A DNA stretch of 64,000 bases from positions 3,348,001 to 3,412,000 of the forward strand of contig JAOVFP010000013.1 in NCBI GenBank assembly GCA_025738555.1, read 5' to 3'. Shown here piece after piece: positions 36,258-47,514 of this stretch. The stretch's first letter is position 1, and each line of letters opens with the position of its first letter. The position numbers and the translations under genes were made by a program. Origin of the DNA: Cyathus striatus. Lineage: Eukaryota > Basidiomycota > Agaricomycetes > Agaricales > Nidulariaceae. The notes under the pieces were generated by a model, which searched no databases, was not told the origin of the DNA, and saw only the letters and a list, made by a program, of their open reading frames with translations.

Positions 36258-37440
36258 ATTCAATTCCAAGACTTATTTCGCTGAGCGCTCCCTCGCCAAT
36301 TCCATTTACACTTTTACTTGGTGATAATGCTACTTCGTTTTTTTTTTTCCAGTCATTACTTTTCCTGGGCTCTTCTTTTACCTTTTATTTTGTTATTTTC
36401 TCATCCTCAAGATATATATTTGCACTTTGTATATTGATTTCGTTAGAATGCAATACATCTCTGTAGACTAAGTTGTAATTTCACTTATACGTTGCTTATA
36501 CGTGCCCGACAAGGTGAAGCGTGACGAACTGTGACATACTTCCTGAGATCCTCCATGTCCATTGTCTGTTTGATTGAAGGATTGCTATCTGCTCTACAAT
36601 CAGGCCTAATTTTATCACATCTGAAGCCGGTCCCTCAGACTCCGAGTCCAACTTTTCTCATCTTTCCTAAAATAACGATCTACTTGGTTGGCTCGACATC
36701 GATATCCTCACTGCCAACCTTGCTTTCGTGGAGTAAGAAGTTGTATTTCTGGCGGTCCGTCTCACGGACTTCTCACTACATAGCACTACGCAGTGGGCGG
36801 GGTCAGCATGCGAGGCAAGTGGGAATGTCATCGTTGACAAGAACATAGACTTTGCATAGACTCGCGGCCTCATGTGAATTAGACAGTGCGGTCATTGCAC
36901 TCCTTTGGTCTTGTGTGTGCTGATTACAAGCTGATTACGCGTAGAAGGCTCCAGTGCACAGTGCAACTGCAACTTGCAAGATACTTGAGTAAATCTTTTT
37001 TCGTCCATGGCGCACATGCGCTGCTTTTGGTCAAGGATAGCACGCCGTATGGAAGAGCCCCCGCCTGAGCCCCATGGCATTTTAGAGTTTCTCAAGCTCA
37101 AAGGTTCTTTCGTTTGTTGTCATGAAACCAGTATTGGCCACGTATACAAGGCTATTCTTCTGCATACCGTTATCTTCATCGGTATCGTCCCTGCGTTCTA
37201 TCCCATGTGCAGGCTCCCGCGAAATGCTCATTTTTCCCCAAGTCCGAATTCCTTGCCTCATGGTTATTGCGCTGTTTTTGATTCAAATGACCTGCAATGT
37301 ATTGACGGAAGCCTACTGAGCGTGAACGGAAATCAAGTATCATATGGGACACCAGCAAGACAATGACTTGTTAGATTGGCATAAATACAAGCTAGGTTAC
37401 AGTGCATACCCCCAACTCCTCACCCACGAATTCTTCGACA
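36258..37440. other. Gene-poor stretch upstream of chitinase B
   Basis: A 1.18-kb stretch with a poly-T tract (about 36339-36351). On the minus strand, 36640-36755 has one exon-like frame (EVRETDRQKYNFLLHESKVG, then SEDIDVEPTK and a stop). No upstream exon could be joined convincingly, so no gene is called. The right end must include the chitinase B promoter. Confidence 0.35.
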
Positions 37441-38918
37441 TGGTGTGCATTAGTATTGGGACTGTGTTAACATTGCTAGCCTCCTTGTCAAGCGTAGTGG
37501 CGGGACCCTTGGAACTCACCCGTAGTCTAGCATCGACTCCTCGATGCTTACTCACTCGTGCGGAACGGGATATTCCATCAAGTCCTCGTTTTGTAATTTA
37601 TAGCGACGCGCCAGTGTCCGGAGAAACAGGTCCTCCTCCAGTCTCACAGATCGCTGTATGTGTGCCAGTGTTCGATTATAAACGGTTTTTAAACATCTTC
37701 AGGGGTTTAATGTCTTGTGAATGACACATTATGACTCTTAACAGTTATATCTACTGATACCTTCCGTAGTGCACTATCATTTCTTCTGACCAAGGGTGCC
37801 TTCGATAAGGTTTGTGATGTCACTATACATGCATATTCGTGTTAAATGTTCTTGTTTACTACTGATCAGGCTGAAGAATGGACCCAACTAACATCGCAAC
37901 AAAGATCCACAATTAAATCTCAATACGCTGCTGCCGGAATAAAGCTCATAGTATCCGTCTTCGGATCCACAGATGCGCCGACGACGAATGGTGCAGATCC
38001 TATCAATACCGCGAATACAATGGCTAACTTCGTAAAACAATTCGACTTGGATGGTATTGATGTCGATTACGAAGTAAGTACTAAACCCCATAGCTCCTGC
38101 TATCCAAGCTCTTTTACGTTTCGCGTGTAGGATTTTGATGCCATAAATGCTGGAGATGGTAAAGCTGAGGTATTATAATATTATCTACTCATAGATAACC
38201 ACTGGCCCTTACTGTCGTTATATTAGGCATGGCTAGCTTCTTTCACCCGACAACTTCGAGTGCAACTTCCACAAGGCCAATTCATTTTGACACATGCACG
38301 TCAGTAATGTTTTTTTTGAATCGTTGACAGTGCGTTGAATATCCCATTCCCAACAGCGGTAGCACCATGGTTCTCCCCGGGTAAATTCGGCGGAGGAGCC
38401 TACTTAACCGTGAACCAACAAGTTGGTAGCCTTATAGATTGGTATAATGTACAGGTAGGCATTACTTAAATGTGCGTTCGGTAATTATTCTTAGCGAGAT
38501 GTTGCAGTTTTATAATCGTAAGCTTCCTTTCCATGGATCATATATACGCATTAAACACCGTTATTGAGCAGAGGGAACTAACGAGTATACGACATGTTCT
38601 GGTCTCCTTCATACCTCATCGAATACATGGCCTAAATCGTCTCTGTTCGAAATTGCTAGCAGTGGCGTACCATTGTCCAAGTTAGTACTCGGGAAACCTG
38701 CAACAAACTCTGACGCGAGCAACGGATTCATTCCACCTTCTGATCTTGCTATTTGCGTGGAAGAAGCAAAAAATGATGGATGGGGTAAGCATAACTTCTG
38801 TTGCGTACTGTGATTCTAACACTAGCCGACCGTAGATGCTGGGGTTATGGTATGGGAATTCCCAGATGCAGCTGCATCTTGGATAGAAACAGTTCGTTCA
38901 CAAGCCTTCCCAGAGTAG
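37441..38918 (+). CDS. Secreted GH18 chitinase-like protein B
   Basis: Second GH18 family protein, oriented opposite to chitinase A. The signal peptide at 37441 is MVCISIGTVLTLLASLSSVV. PRFVIYSDAPVSGETGPPPV is followed by short exons giving GFN, then ALSFLLTKGAFDK and EEWTQLTSQQRSTIKSQYAA. The catalytic motif LDGIDVDYE lies at about 38045-38072. Next come DFDAINAGDGKAE, WLASFTRQLRVQLPQGQFIL, VAPWFSPGKFGGGAYLTVNQ and SLIDWYNVQ. LVLGKPATNSDASNGFIPPS follows, and VMVWEFPDAAASWIETVRSQ ends at the stop 38916-38918. The reading frame is intact across many short introns. No separate carbohydrate-binding module is visible, so it is a catalytic-domain-only enzyme of about 330 residues. Likely roles are cell-wall remodelling or chitin use. 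Confidence 0.92.
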
Positions 38919-39257
38919 GATGTCTGCTTTTTACACCATTTAGTAAACGTTCCCCCAGCGAATCAAATGCCTGAAATCTGTATTTATATATTGTCCGTGA
39001 TAAGAATATGGTTGTTTTATGGCTAGATGATATACAAAATCGAGCGGGAATTGCACAAAGAATGCTGACACATCTGATGCCACACGACACAATAACGAGG
39101 ATGTGAATAAAATGTTCAATGGGAAGAAATGCTACGGACTCCAGAGAGAGAAATCGTGCAGTGAAGTCCGACAATGCACAGTTTAGAGTGGTACAAGATA
39201 GACATCCTAAAATTTATTGATTAGTATCTTGGGCCTTCCATTAAGAATGGTCAATAT
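38919..39257. other. Intergenic between convergent chitinase B and secreted-protein genes
   Basis: A 339-bp spacer between two gene 3' ends. Nothing recognisable is coded. Confidence 0.5.
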
Positions 39258-40392
39258 TCATACCACAAGTGACGCGGGCGTGTTGTTATTTTCATTCCAT
39301 AGCGTAATATTACCGACGAAGAACAGTGAATTCTAACAAGGTTAAGAACGAAGATTTCTTGTATTCCTGCGTGACACTTACGGAGCGAATGTTATAGGCG
39401 AGTTGTGTAGAAGGCTTACTTCCGTCAGGATTAACCCACTGAGCTGCGTGACGATACGGTAAGCATTTAACGGAAAAGTAAGCTGCAAAGTACAAACCTG
39501 ATAACTTCCCGGTACTAGGATTAATACTCCAGATGGCAGACTCCACAAATATATTCCTGGGAGATACGGCCGGAGCAGACTCCGGATATGCTGCGCAATG
39601 TGTAAAAAACCAACGCGTTGGTACGAAATGGGATAAGATAAGCTTACTTCTTTCAACATTCGTGAAGGCCACGGCACTGTAGAAAATTAGCACAAATTCA
39701 ATAATAAAGGTTGGCCCCTACTTCTTTAAACTAGGAAGTAGAATAGGGTTGTTTTGTATAACAGTACTACCAGCGCCAACATAGAACGGATCAGGGAATA
39801 AGGCGTTCTAATGATTTGTCAGAGAAATATGATTCCAGAAGTACAATGAACTGACCGTAGACACAATATCAGCTGGCCCTTGACCTGAGATATCGACAGT
39901 CATGGATACTTCGAGACAGGCCCCTCCAAAGTTTGTTCCTGAGCTGTATATTCAATCAGCCGGGACTGCCACTGTCAGTGTCCTTTAATCATTCCACCAC
40001 TTACATCGTTCCAGCAGTTTCCCAATTTCTAACGCATCCTTGAACAAGATTGTCTGGGGGTGATCTCACTTCTAACTTTCCCCTAAAGCTGTTCGAAATG
40101 TGTGACTGTGATATACTTTAAAAGCATCATGATGAATAAGCCTTACATGAGTGGCACAGCTGAAACTTGTCTCTTTGCGACTGCACATAATAATAGGTTA
40201 CGTATATGAAATCTCTTCGCACGTAGTAGGCACTGGCTTACCCGTCGTTGCAGTAGGGGAGCGTACGAACTTGGGGGGGAGTGGGGGTAGTCCGCGTGCC
40301 AGTCTCTGTGCATTAGTCCCATATAAAGAGGGAATGTACGCCAGTATGCCAGTGGCAATGGAAAGGACCACGCAAAGTACATAGGGTTTCAT
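39258..40392 (-). CDS. Small secreted protein with RLARGLPPLPP motif
   Basis: No enzymatic function recognised. The ATG at 40392 gives a signal peptide (MKPYVLCVVLSIATGILAYI). Then comes TNAQRLARGLPPLPPKFVRS, a short Arg/Pro motif seen at the N terminus of many agaricomycete secreted proteins of unknown function. Downstream exons give NFGGACLEVSMTVDISGQGP, ADIVST, NALFPDPFYVGAGSTVIQNN, AVAFTNVER, ESAIWSINPSTGKLS, QWVNPDGSKPSTQLAYNIRS and the final NSLFFVGNITLWNENNNTPA with the stop at 39258. Several short introns interrupt it. The beta-rich, Gly/Asn-containing sequence suggests a compact extracellular fold. It converges on chitinase B, so the two may share an extracellular niche. Confidence 0.78.
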
Positions 40393-41788
40393 GACAGTGA
40401 CTGTACGGGGTGGGGGTTCGTCCAGCAGACTTGCTTCCCTTTAGTATTCAAGGGATGACGGAATTGTGGCCAGACAAACACAAAGAGAGTAATCGTATCA
40501 TCGCGTGCCCGGATATTGTTCAAGTTGTGAAAGGCAAAGAACAACGCCATTTGGACTAATGTCTCTATCGGCTTTGCGTCGCCGGAGTGGCTCCAGCACG
40601 TTCTAGGGATCCTGTATATCATTTCAGCATGTTTTGGGTTGTGAAATGGTGTATCACAGGTATGTGACAAGCTAAGAAGGTCATCTCCAGAGAAGATTTG
40701 AAGGATATGACTACTCAGTGCTTCGGCGAAGTCTGTCCAGTAAAGTGAAAGTACAGCAGTCGGAAAAGCATGAGTAGATTGTATGCTGTCTAGAAACTTA
40801 GATGCTTATCAGGGTAGGAACAAAGGCGGCGGCGACATTCACCTGCGAGAATAATGGGCCCAGCCATGAAGAAAATGATCATCCGTGATCCACGCGGAGA
40901 GGATGAGGCCACGACTTGTGTGTTTTCGTGGAAGATGTGGACCGCTGCTGTATATCAACCGGTACGATTCGGATAAGACATTGTAAGCAAATTCCTGCGA
41001 TAAGAAAGGAGAGTTCAGTTCCAGGAGAACAACGTTGTAAATTGAGAAGCGGTTACTTACGAAAAGATGAGTGGAGGAGACCATGCACTAGGAGGTTACT
41101 TACTATCCTAGGGACCTAACCGCGAAATTGACGGTCCGACGTGTTTCCGCTGAGTCTCGCGCCTTCCCCCAACGCCTTCCACAAACTTTCAAGGCAATGC
41201 TTCCAGCTACACGCACTTCCTTAGCTATTTCTAATTCAAACTCCACTTAGGTATTCATAGTAACAAGTTGGTAACAAAAGCTAGTAATGTATTACCATGG
41301 TATTGCATGTGCCACTGCCAGTACTACTGGTTACGTGTCACCGTCTACCGCCGGATGCTATTTCAGATAGTTCAGAAAGTCAATGCAAGCTGAGTCCGAG
41401 ATGGTGGACGAGTTAACGTATATAACGATGCAAATTGAAGACAACTACGCACTTATTACTAATAACATAAATTGTAAGTTACAGGATCAGAGTTGATCAG
41501 AGAGCATACAGGAGAAGGGAAGAAGGGGGCAGATGTGAAGTAGTAGTAATGTACAGCGTTCGTGGCAAATTGCTAATAGAAGTGTACCGGGACATATACG
41601 GTGTTCAGCTTCGTAAGGACAATCATAGCAGTCGTACTCCAAGGAGGCGTATATGCAATTGTACAAGTGTTTACGGTAGCGTCCTTTTGCTGATAAAATT
41701 ACAGTTACAATTTGGAGATTGTGAATGAGTGTTGAATGGAGTAAGTATAATGAAAGGAAAAGTAGAACAAGAAAAATATGGAAGTAAA
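40393..41788. other. Stretch between secreted-protein gene and giant kinase gene
   Basis: A 1.4-kb stretch. On the minus strand a frame stays open from 40805 to 40389 (about 138 codons) without a start in its first part. It reads LSLYWTDFAEALSSHILQIF and LVQMALFFAFHNLNNIRARD. A second open piece (40839-41084) reads ILSAWITDDHFLHGWAHYS. Neither matches a family I know. They may be exons of one short-lived or decayed gene. Confidence 0.3.
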
Positions 41789-44700
41789 TCATTGCACGAC
41801 ACATCCTCCGGAAGACTTGGAATCTGAGTTTCGCCGTTTTTGACGACGGGTATCGGTAGGCAATCCGCCAGGAACACTTGTCGAGTCAGATCTATGTTCG
41901 TCTGGCTCAACGAGGGGAGGGCTCGCAGAAAATGTCACTTTGGGCGGCCTGTTGTGGGAAGAATCGCCGACAGATGAAAATGTACTACCCGACGTGCCAT
42001 TTCCTGAGTCCGGTACAGAGAGAGAACCACCTCGTTCATGACGACTGGAAAGACTCTCTGCAGCTGTTGCAACGCTTCTTAAGCTGCTGATACCAGTACT
42101 GTCACTAGTGACAGACAAAGGGCGCTCTTTGGGGTGCTTTTGGAGTACCGTTGGTCGTCTTACAGGCCCTTTGTCATCACGATCGTTGGTAGCTGTGGTT
42201 TGCAGTGACGTGGAGCTAGCCATTCTAGGTTCTGGCGTCAAATTAGAGCGCGAGCGTGAACGCTTAAATGCAGCCATGAATTTGAAGGCTGTAGGAGGGT
42301 GAACAGGATTGGGGCTTGGATGCGCCGATGCCTGAGGTGATGGCGAATCGATACTTGTTCTAGGAGTGTGAGCCACATACGGGACATCAGACATAGGAGC
42401 AGCCGGATGATTGTCTCTTGTACGATCTATGGGGTTGGAGTAAACGCTGGCTGGATTTCCCTTTTCTGCATACTGAGCATACAACAACAGTTGAGCGCGG
42501 AGATCGCAAGTAGGGGGAGCGTTAACAGCGCATTTAGAATGAGAAATGAGGCTGCACTGGGCACAGAGAACTGCACTCTTCTTGACGTTAAGCAGGCAAA
42601 CTCTACAGACCATGGCTTGCAAAATAAAAGAGGTTCATCAGACAAAAGCATTTGGGTGAATAATGACCAGAAACTTACGTTTACTGAAGGTAGTCTTTAC
42701 AAAACTATGCTCACGTGGCGAGATATCGTTGTTATCCAAAGCTTTAATCGACGCATCGGAGATGCGACGGTCATTATTAGGGGTTGAAGGAGAGATTGGC
42801 GATACAGGTGGGCTCCTCGAGCCGACTTCGCTGGTAGGTGAGTTAGTCATGTCGAGCTGGGTGATGTACTTAACCACATCCGTTTTTTGGATGTCTGCGC
42901 TGACTCGACGGAGGAACGGTATACTGTCTTGGGGTCTGAGGTCCTTGAGTTCCACCCAGTTCATCTTTAACCAAGGGTGCTCGCAAAGCTCTTCGGCGCT
43001 AGGGCGTCTTGCAGGCTCTTTGTTGAAGCACTGGGTTAGGAAGTCTTCCAAGGGAGGAGAGCAATTCTCCGGCAGAGGAGGTATATCATCTTCAACGATC
43101 CGAAACATTACTGCGAGATCAAATTAACCTACCAAGTCCCCATAGCAAATATAAAACTCACCGGTCATGGTATTCGAGATTTCAGAATACGGCGGCTTTC
43201 CAGTCAACAGCTCAATAACCGTACATGCTAGCGACCAGATATCTGACTTCGTCGAAGCACCTTTGAGTTCGATCACTTCAGGTGCCATCCAGTTGGGAGT
43301 ACCGGCAACATCTTTGGTCTCCAGTCCCATTGCGCGGAGATTGAGAGAGACACCGAAATCAGATAGCTTTACGTTACCATTCTTGGTGGTAAGGATATTG
43401 GCTGCTTTGAGGTCGCAATGGACGACATCGCAGCCGTGCAAGTAATGGAGACCTTCCAAAATTTTGACCACGTAGCTTGCAACTAGACGTTCGTTAAGTT
43501 TTCCAAAAGCTTTCAATGTTTGACCAAGTGAGCCGTTTTCTGCATATCTATTAATAGGTAGACACTTGGTATGAGTATCGATCAGTTAGAACGGATTTAA
43601 AGAACTTACTCCAACACGATGCTAAGGGTATCATTATCCCGCGCCATGCCCTCGTACTTGACGATGCTTGGATGCGACAGGCTCTTCACAAGGTCAACCT
43701 CCCGCATGAGCGTATTAATCTCGTCCTCTTTCAACCCCTCTAATCGAATTCGTTTCACAGCTACCGTTTGTCCAGTGTTCAAGTTGAGTGCGCGGTAGAC
43801 AGTGCCAAATTGGCCACGGCCGATGCAGTTGCCGAGTTGCTGATAAAATTTAAAAAAGGTTAAACACTTGCTATATTTGTATACAATGAAGAACTAACGA
43901 AATGGGTCGGTGGTTTCCCATCTTCCTTCACCACGAGAATCTTTCGAACTGCATGTCCGTCGACAGAATTCCGAGGCATCAGATCACTTGCACTGGGAGT
44001 CCCTGAGTCCTGTCCTCCAAGGTTGACCATACTCTCGAACCTGGAGCGCAATGGCTTGGTACCTAAGTCATCATACGAACTTGGTCTATTTCTCTTGGCC
44101 GTTGACCCTTCAATATCGCTCTGGAAACGGCCACGAAGGCGTGGCCGCTCGTTGGGAACTGGAGTAGGTTCACAAGTGGAAGAATGTGGAGAGCCTGATG
44201 CATGTTCTATAGAATTAGTGCGCGGGAATGGTACACGTGAATCTCCATCGGAGTCCCGCGCGTCCTCTAAGTTGTTTCTAGGGACATAGACACCATTTCT
44301 ATAGGTCATATTAGGTTTGGTACTATGCCTTCGAAGCATAACACCTCTTCCAGGGCTAGATGAGAGAACACCATCTGGACTGGTATCGCGACGCAGCAAA
44401 GAATCTCTTGGAGCAAGAACTGGAGCATCGACGCTATGCCTCGCACGGTGGGTTGGGCGCCTAGGACTCTCATTACGGCGTCCAGCTTCAATTATGGCTA
44501 GCTTCTTTGGAGGAGAGATAGAGCGGGCCGTAATATTTGAAGAGGATCCAAAAACATCGTCTTCCTCATCACGGGACGTGGACTGTGTGGGAATAGGGCG
44601 AGCTTGACTGGGTTTCTGAAAGACGTCCAGGAAGTCGTCTGGCCACTTTCCCTTTCCAAGATGAACCGCATGCGGTTTTCCTCTACCGATTTGCTCTTAG

Positions 44701-47514
44701 GATTATGTCGTGAACGTCCCTTCGAAGATACACTTTCATCTGTCTCTTCTGCCACTCTTGAAAGATCGACTACGGCAGCACCACTGGCTTTACGCTCCCT
44801 GGATGGCCGAGGGCTGAAATCAGTTGAACGCTTGCGAGCCATATCCTCCGCAATTGCACTCCCTTCAGTCCGCGTCATAGAAGGCATTTCAGAGGTCAAA
44901 TCGGTTGTAACGGTCCGGATCGTCCCAAACTTGCTGTTCCCTCCATTCATATTCCTGGGACTATCAAGAATGCTAGACACTACAGTGGTAACTGTATTCT
45001 CGGTCATGGCAGAAGATGCCACAGATTGTCGATAACCGATAGGAGGGCAGTCAGCCACAGAATCCCTCAGCGAGGCTTCACCAACAGAAGCTGCAGTGGA
45101 ATCAGCCACTGATACCCGCATGACGGAAGCAGAACTATTGGCCCATTCACCCAGACCACCGTCAGATGACTTTTTGAGACGAGGCCGTAAAGGTGACCTT
45201 GGAGGAGGGGTCATGATGCGTGGTGATGGCACAGGCACTGCAACTTCCTTTGCTTCTTGTCCTCGACCTTGGGTATCCTTGCTTCGACCAGAAATAAACT
45301 TCTCCTTAGAATGACTCGTCCCCTCGGGACTATCAGAGCGTACAGGGGGCAAAGCCGCCGGAGGACTGTACCGCTTCCTCATAGGAGATGTAGGCGTAGG
45401 TGAAGTGGATAATGGATGTAAATTGGGTGTGGATGCGGATGCGCGCGATATTGTGCCACCATAGGGGTTAGTCGTGATCGGTGCGGGACTTTTCTTACCC
45501 GAAATAAATTTGGAAGTTGGAGGGGACTCGACAAACCTGACCAGCGCGATGATAGTTTGCGCTACACGCGCCAGGGAATCGCTTGTAGCTTCAATTAAGT
45601 CTTCTCGTTGAAAGAGTTCATCTTCTGGAAGGCCATACGAGGCGCAGGCCGCCAGGAATCTTGTTATATTCGATGTCTTCGTCCGTCCATCTTCCTTGGG
45701 GTCAGGCTTCACGACGTTGCTTGCACGAAGTTTGTTCATGAGTCTGTGGAGAAATGAGATCATCGCCAGTGATCAAAAAGATATGGATGGAATACGCACT
45801 GGCACAGAACATACCCATCCCGCAACGCCTCACAAAATAACCTACGCTCCCTCTCCTCACCCGACGTACCAATCCCTGGGCTCGACAACCCCGAAGTCGA
45901 TACATTACTGGCACTCATCGAACCAATCGCACCACTCTTGCCCCATATCCGCTCAAGTCTTGCAAGTTTTTGGGTTCGAAGCTCAACTTCCTTCCAATCC
46001 TTCATGCCAGCTTCCGTCCTACTCATGTGCAAAGGGGGCTTCACAACCTCCTTGCACAACAAAGAAGACGCAGTCCTTATCTGCTCTCGATGCTCAGGAT
46101 TTGTTGGGGGAGGGACTAAAGAAGCGGAAGAAATATTGTAGTGTCGGTTTTGAGAGTAAGATCGTTGCTGAGGAGAGGTTGGACGTCTCCTTATCGGAGA
46201 AGGCGAGTCGGGTCGGTCGTCGTCCATAAATACTGGCCGCGCGGTATCAATAGATGGTCTACGTGCATATTCACCCGACGGTCGTCGAGGCGAGTCTATA
46301 GAGGGCCTGCGTGGTGAATCAATGGAAGGCCGTCGTGGCGCATCCATCGACGGTCGTCGTTGATCTATGGAGGGACGACGAGCAGGCGGAGGACTAGAAG
46401 ATAAAGGTAGATGAGACGCTGAAGAAGATGATGGCAGTTTCGGAGGAGGCGATACAACTCTCACACCACGGGAAGTCGGAGACCGAGCCCGCAAAGGACT
46501 GGTAGCACGAGGGGTGGAGGGAGGACTATTAGCACTCGCAGCTTTTGGTGGGGAGGGAGTGCGCGTCGTAGATGGCGGAGAATGCGAAGGCGTATCAGGC
46601 GGACTCGGGAGTTCTTTAGTCATATTCTTGCCTGATGTCCCAGTTGGTGTGGCTGCATGAGCACCTTCGGCAGAAGTCGACACTTGATTCGAAGGATTGG
46701 ACTTTGTCATTCGGTGCCGCGATGATGAAGCAGCTGCAGCTGCAGCGGCGCTCTGCCTGGAGGAAGAGGGAGCATGTGGTCCACCCCGCGCGTCCTGTTT
46801 CGCTCCTAAGGGCAACGGAGATGAAATTTCCTTCGGCTGCTGGGGTTGCAGCGTTGTCCTTCTCATTCGCTCTCGCGTAGGTGAGGCGAGAACGTCGACA
46901 GTCGAGGAAGATGATGCGGGAACGACTGACTGCGATTTTGGCGATGATGGGGTCTGCGATGAGAGATGGAGGGCGGGGGACGACATGGACGCCCCGCGCA
47001 GGGACGGCGTAATGAAACTTGTGAAGCCCGCTTGTCGAACCATATCGTGTGGATCGGCCGCTTTGGACGAGGACGGAGCTGGATTTGAAGATGGCAGAGG
47101 AGATGGTGTAAGTGATTCCCGAGCGGTTCGACGAAAAGTTACTTTAGACTCCAATCTCCGCAACATGCCTCCTGGCTTGCCCTTTCGGACCTCCTCAAGA
47201 GGAATGCGTTTCTCTTTCTCCTTGCCTTTGTGGTTGGTGGGGGTGACGGTGCCGAAGTCATCTGCGGAAGGATGGGCGGATTTCTTGGAACGAGTCGCTG
47301 TGCGTATGCTCTGTTCGAGGGACGAACGTAAGCGATAGAAGGCTTTGGAGGATGCCTCTGGGGATATAGAAGAGGAAGTGGAAATCTCTGGAGAGGGCAG
47401 CTGCTGCGGTGGACGCGATGATGAAGCGGGTGGATGAAGGACAGGCTGGTTCCTTTGATGAGATGCCATGTGGAAGGGAGCGACCTTGGGGTTTGGCATC
47501 ACCGCAGCGGCCAT
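41789..47514 (-). CDS. Giant STE-type kinase (Cdc7/Cdc15-like) with N-terminal CH and C-terminal C1 domains
   Basis: One gene of about 1800 residues. Exon 1 (47514-45800) is largely disordered, Ser/Pro/Arg-rich, with tandem RRPSID-type repeats. Its end, CEALRDGYVLC, is spliced over a 56-nt intron (45744-45799) to QLMNKLRASNVVKPDPKEDG, SNITRFLAACASYGLPEDEL and DSLARVAQTIIALVRFVESP, a calponin-homology domain. After another disordered stretch the kinase domain starts near 43850: IGRGQFGTVYRA, VAVKRIRLEG, DVVHCDLKAANILTTKNGNV, LSDFGVSLNLRAMG and GTPNWMAPEVIELKG. It ends near PWLKMNWVELKDL. The closest families are the septation-initiation kinases Cdc7 (fission yeast), SepH and Cdc15. A C1-type zinc finger follows (HSFVKTTFSK, CRVCLLNVKKSAVLCAQCS, HSKC). 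The stop is at 41789. Near 44663 the frame is off by -1; an extra C would read RMRFHLGKGKWPDDFLDVF. Confidence 0.87.
46243..46384 (-). repeat. Tandem RRPS-I/M-D coding repeats in the giant kinase
   Basis: Six near-identical units, each about 8-9 residues, encode variants of RRPSIDSP (RRPSIDQ, RRPSMDAP, RRPSIDSP twice, RRPSGEYA, RRPSIDTA). RRxS is the consensus of basophilic kinases such as PKA. Codon usage differs between units, so the array is not a recent DNA duplication. Confidence 0.8.

Noticed and set aside
44498..45763. Treating the CH domain region and the kinase as two separate genes because the frame stops near 44498
   Set aside because: The next frame continues with similar disordered sequence (KGKWPDDFLDVF, QSTSRDEEDDVFGSSSN) without a promoter-like gap, and one missing base explains the break better than a gene boundary.
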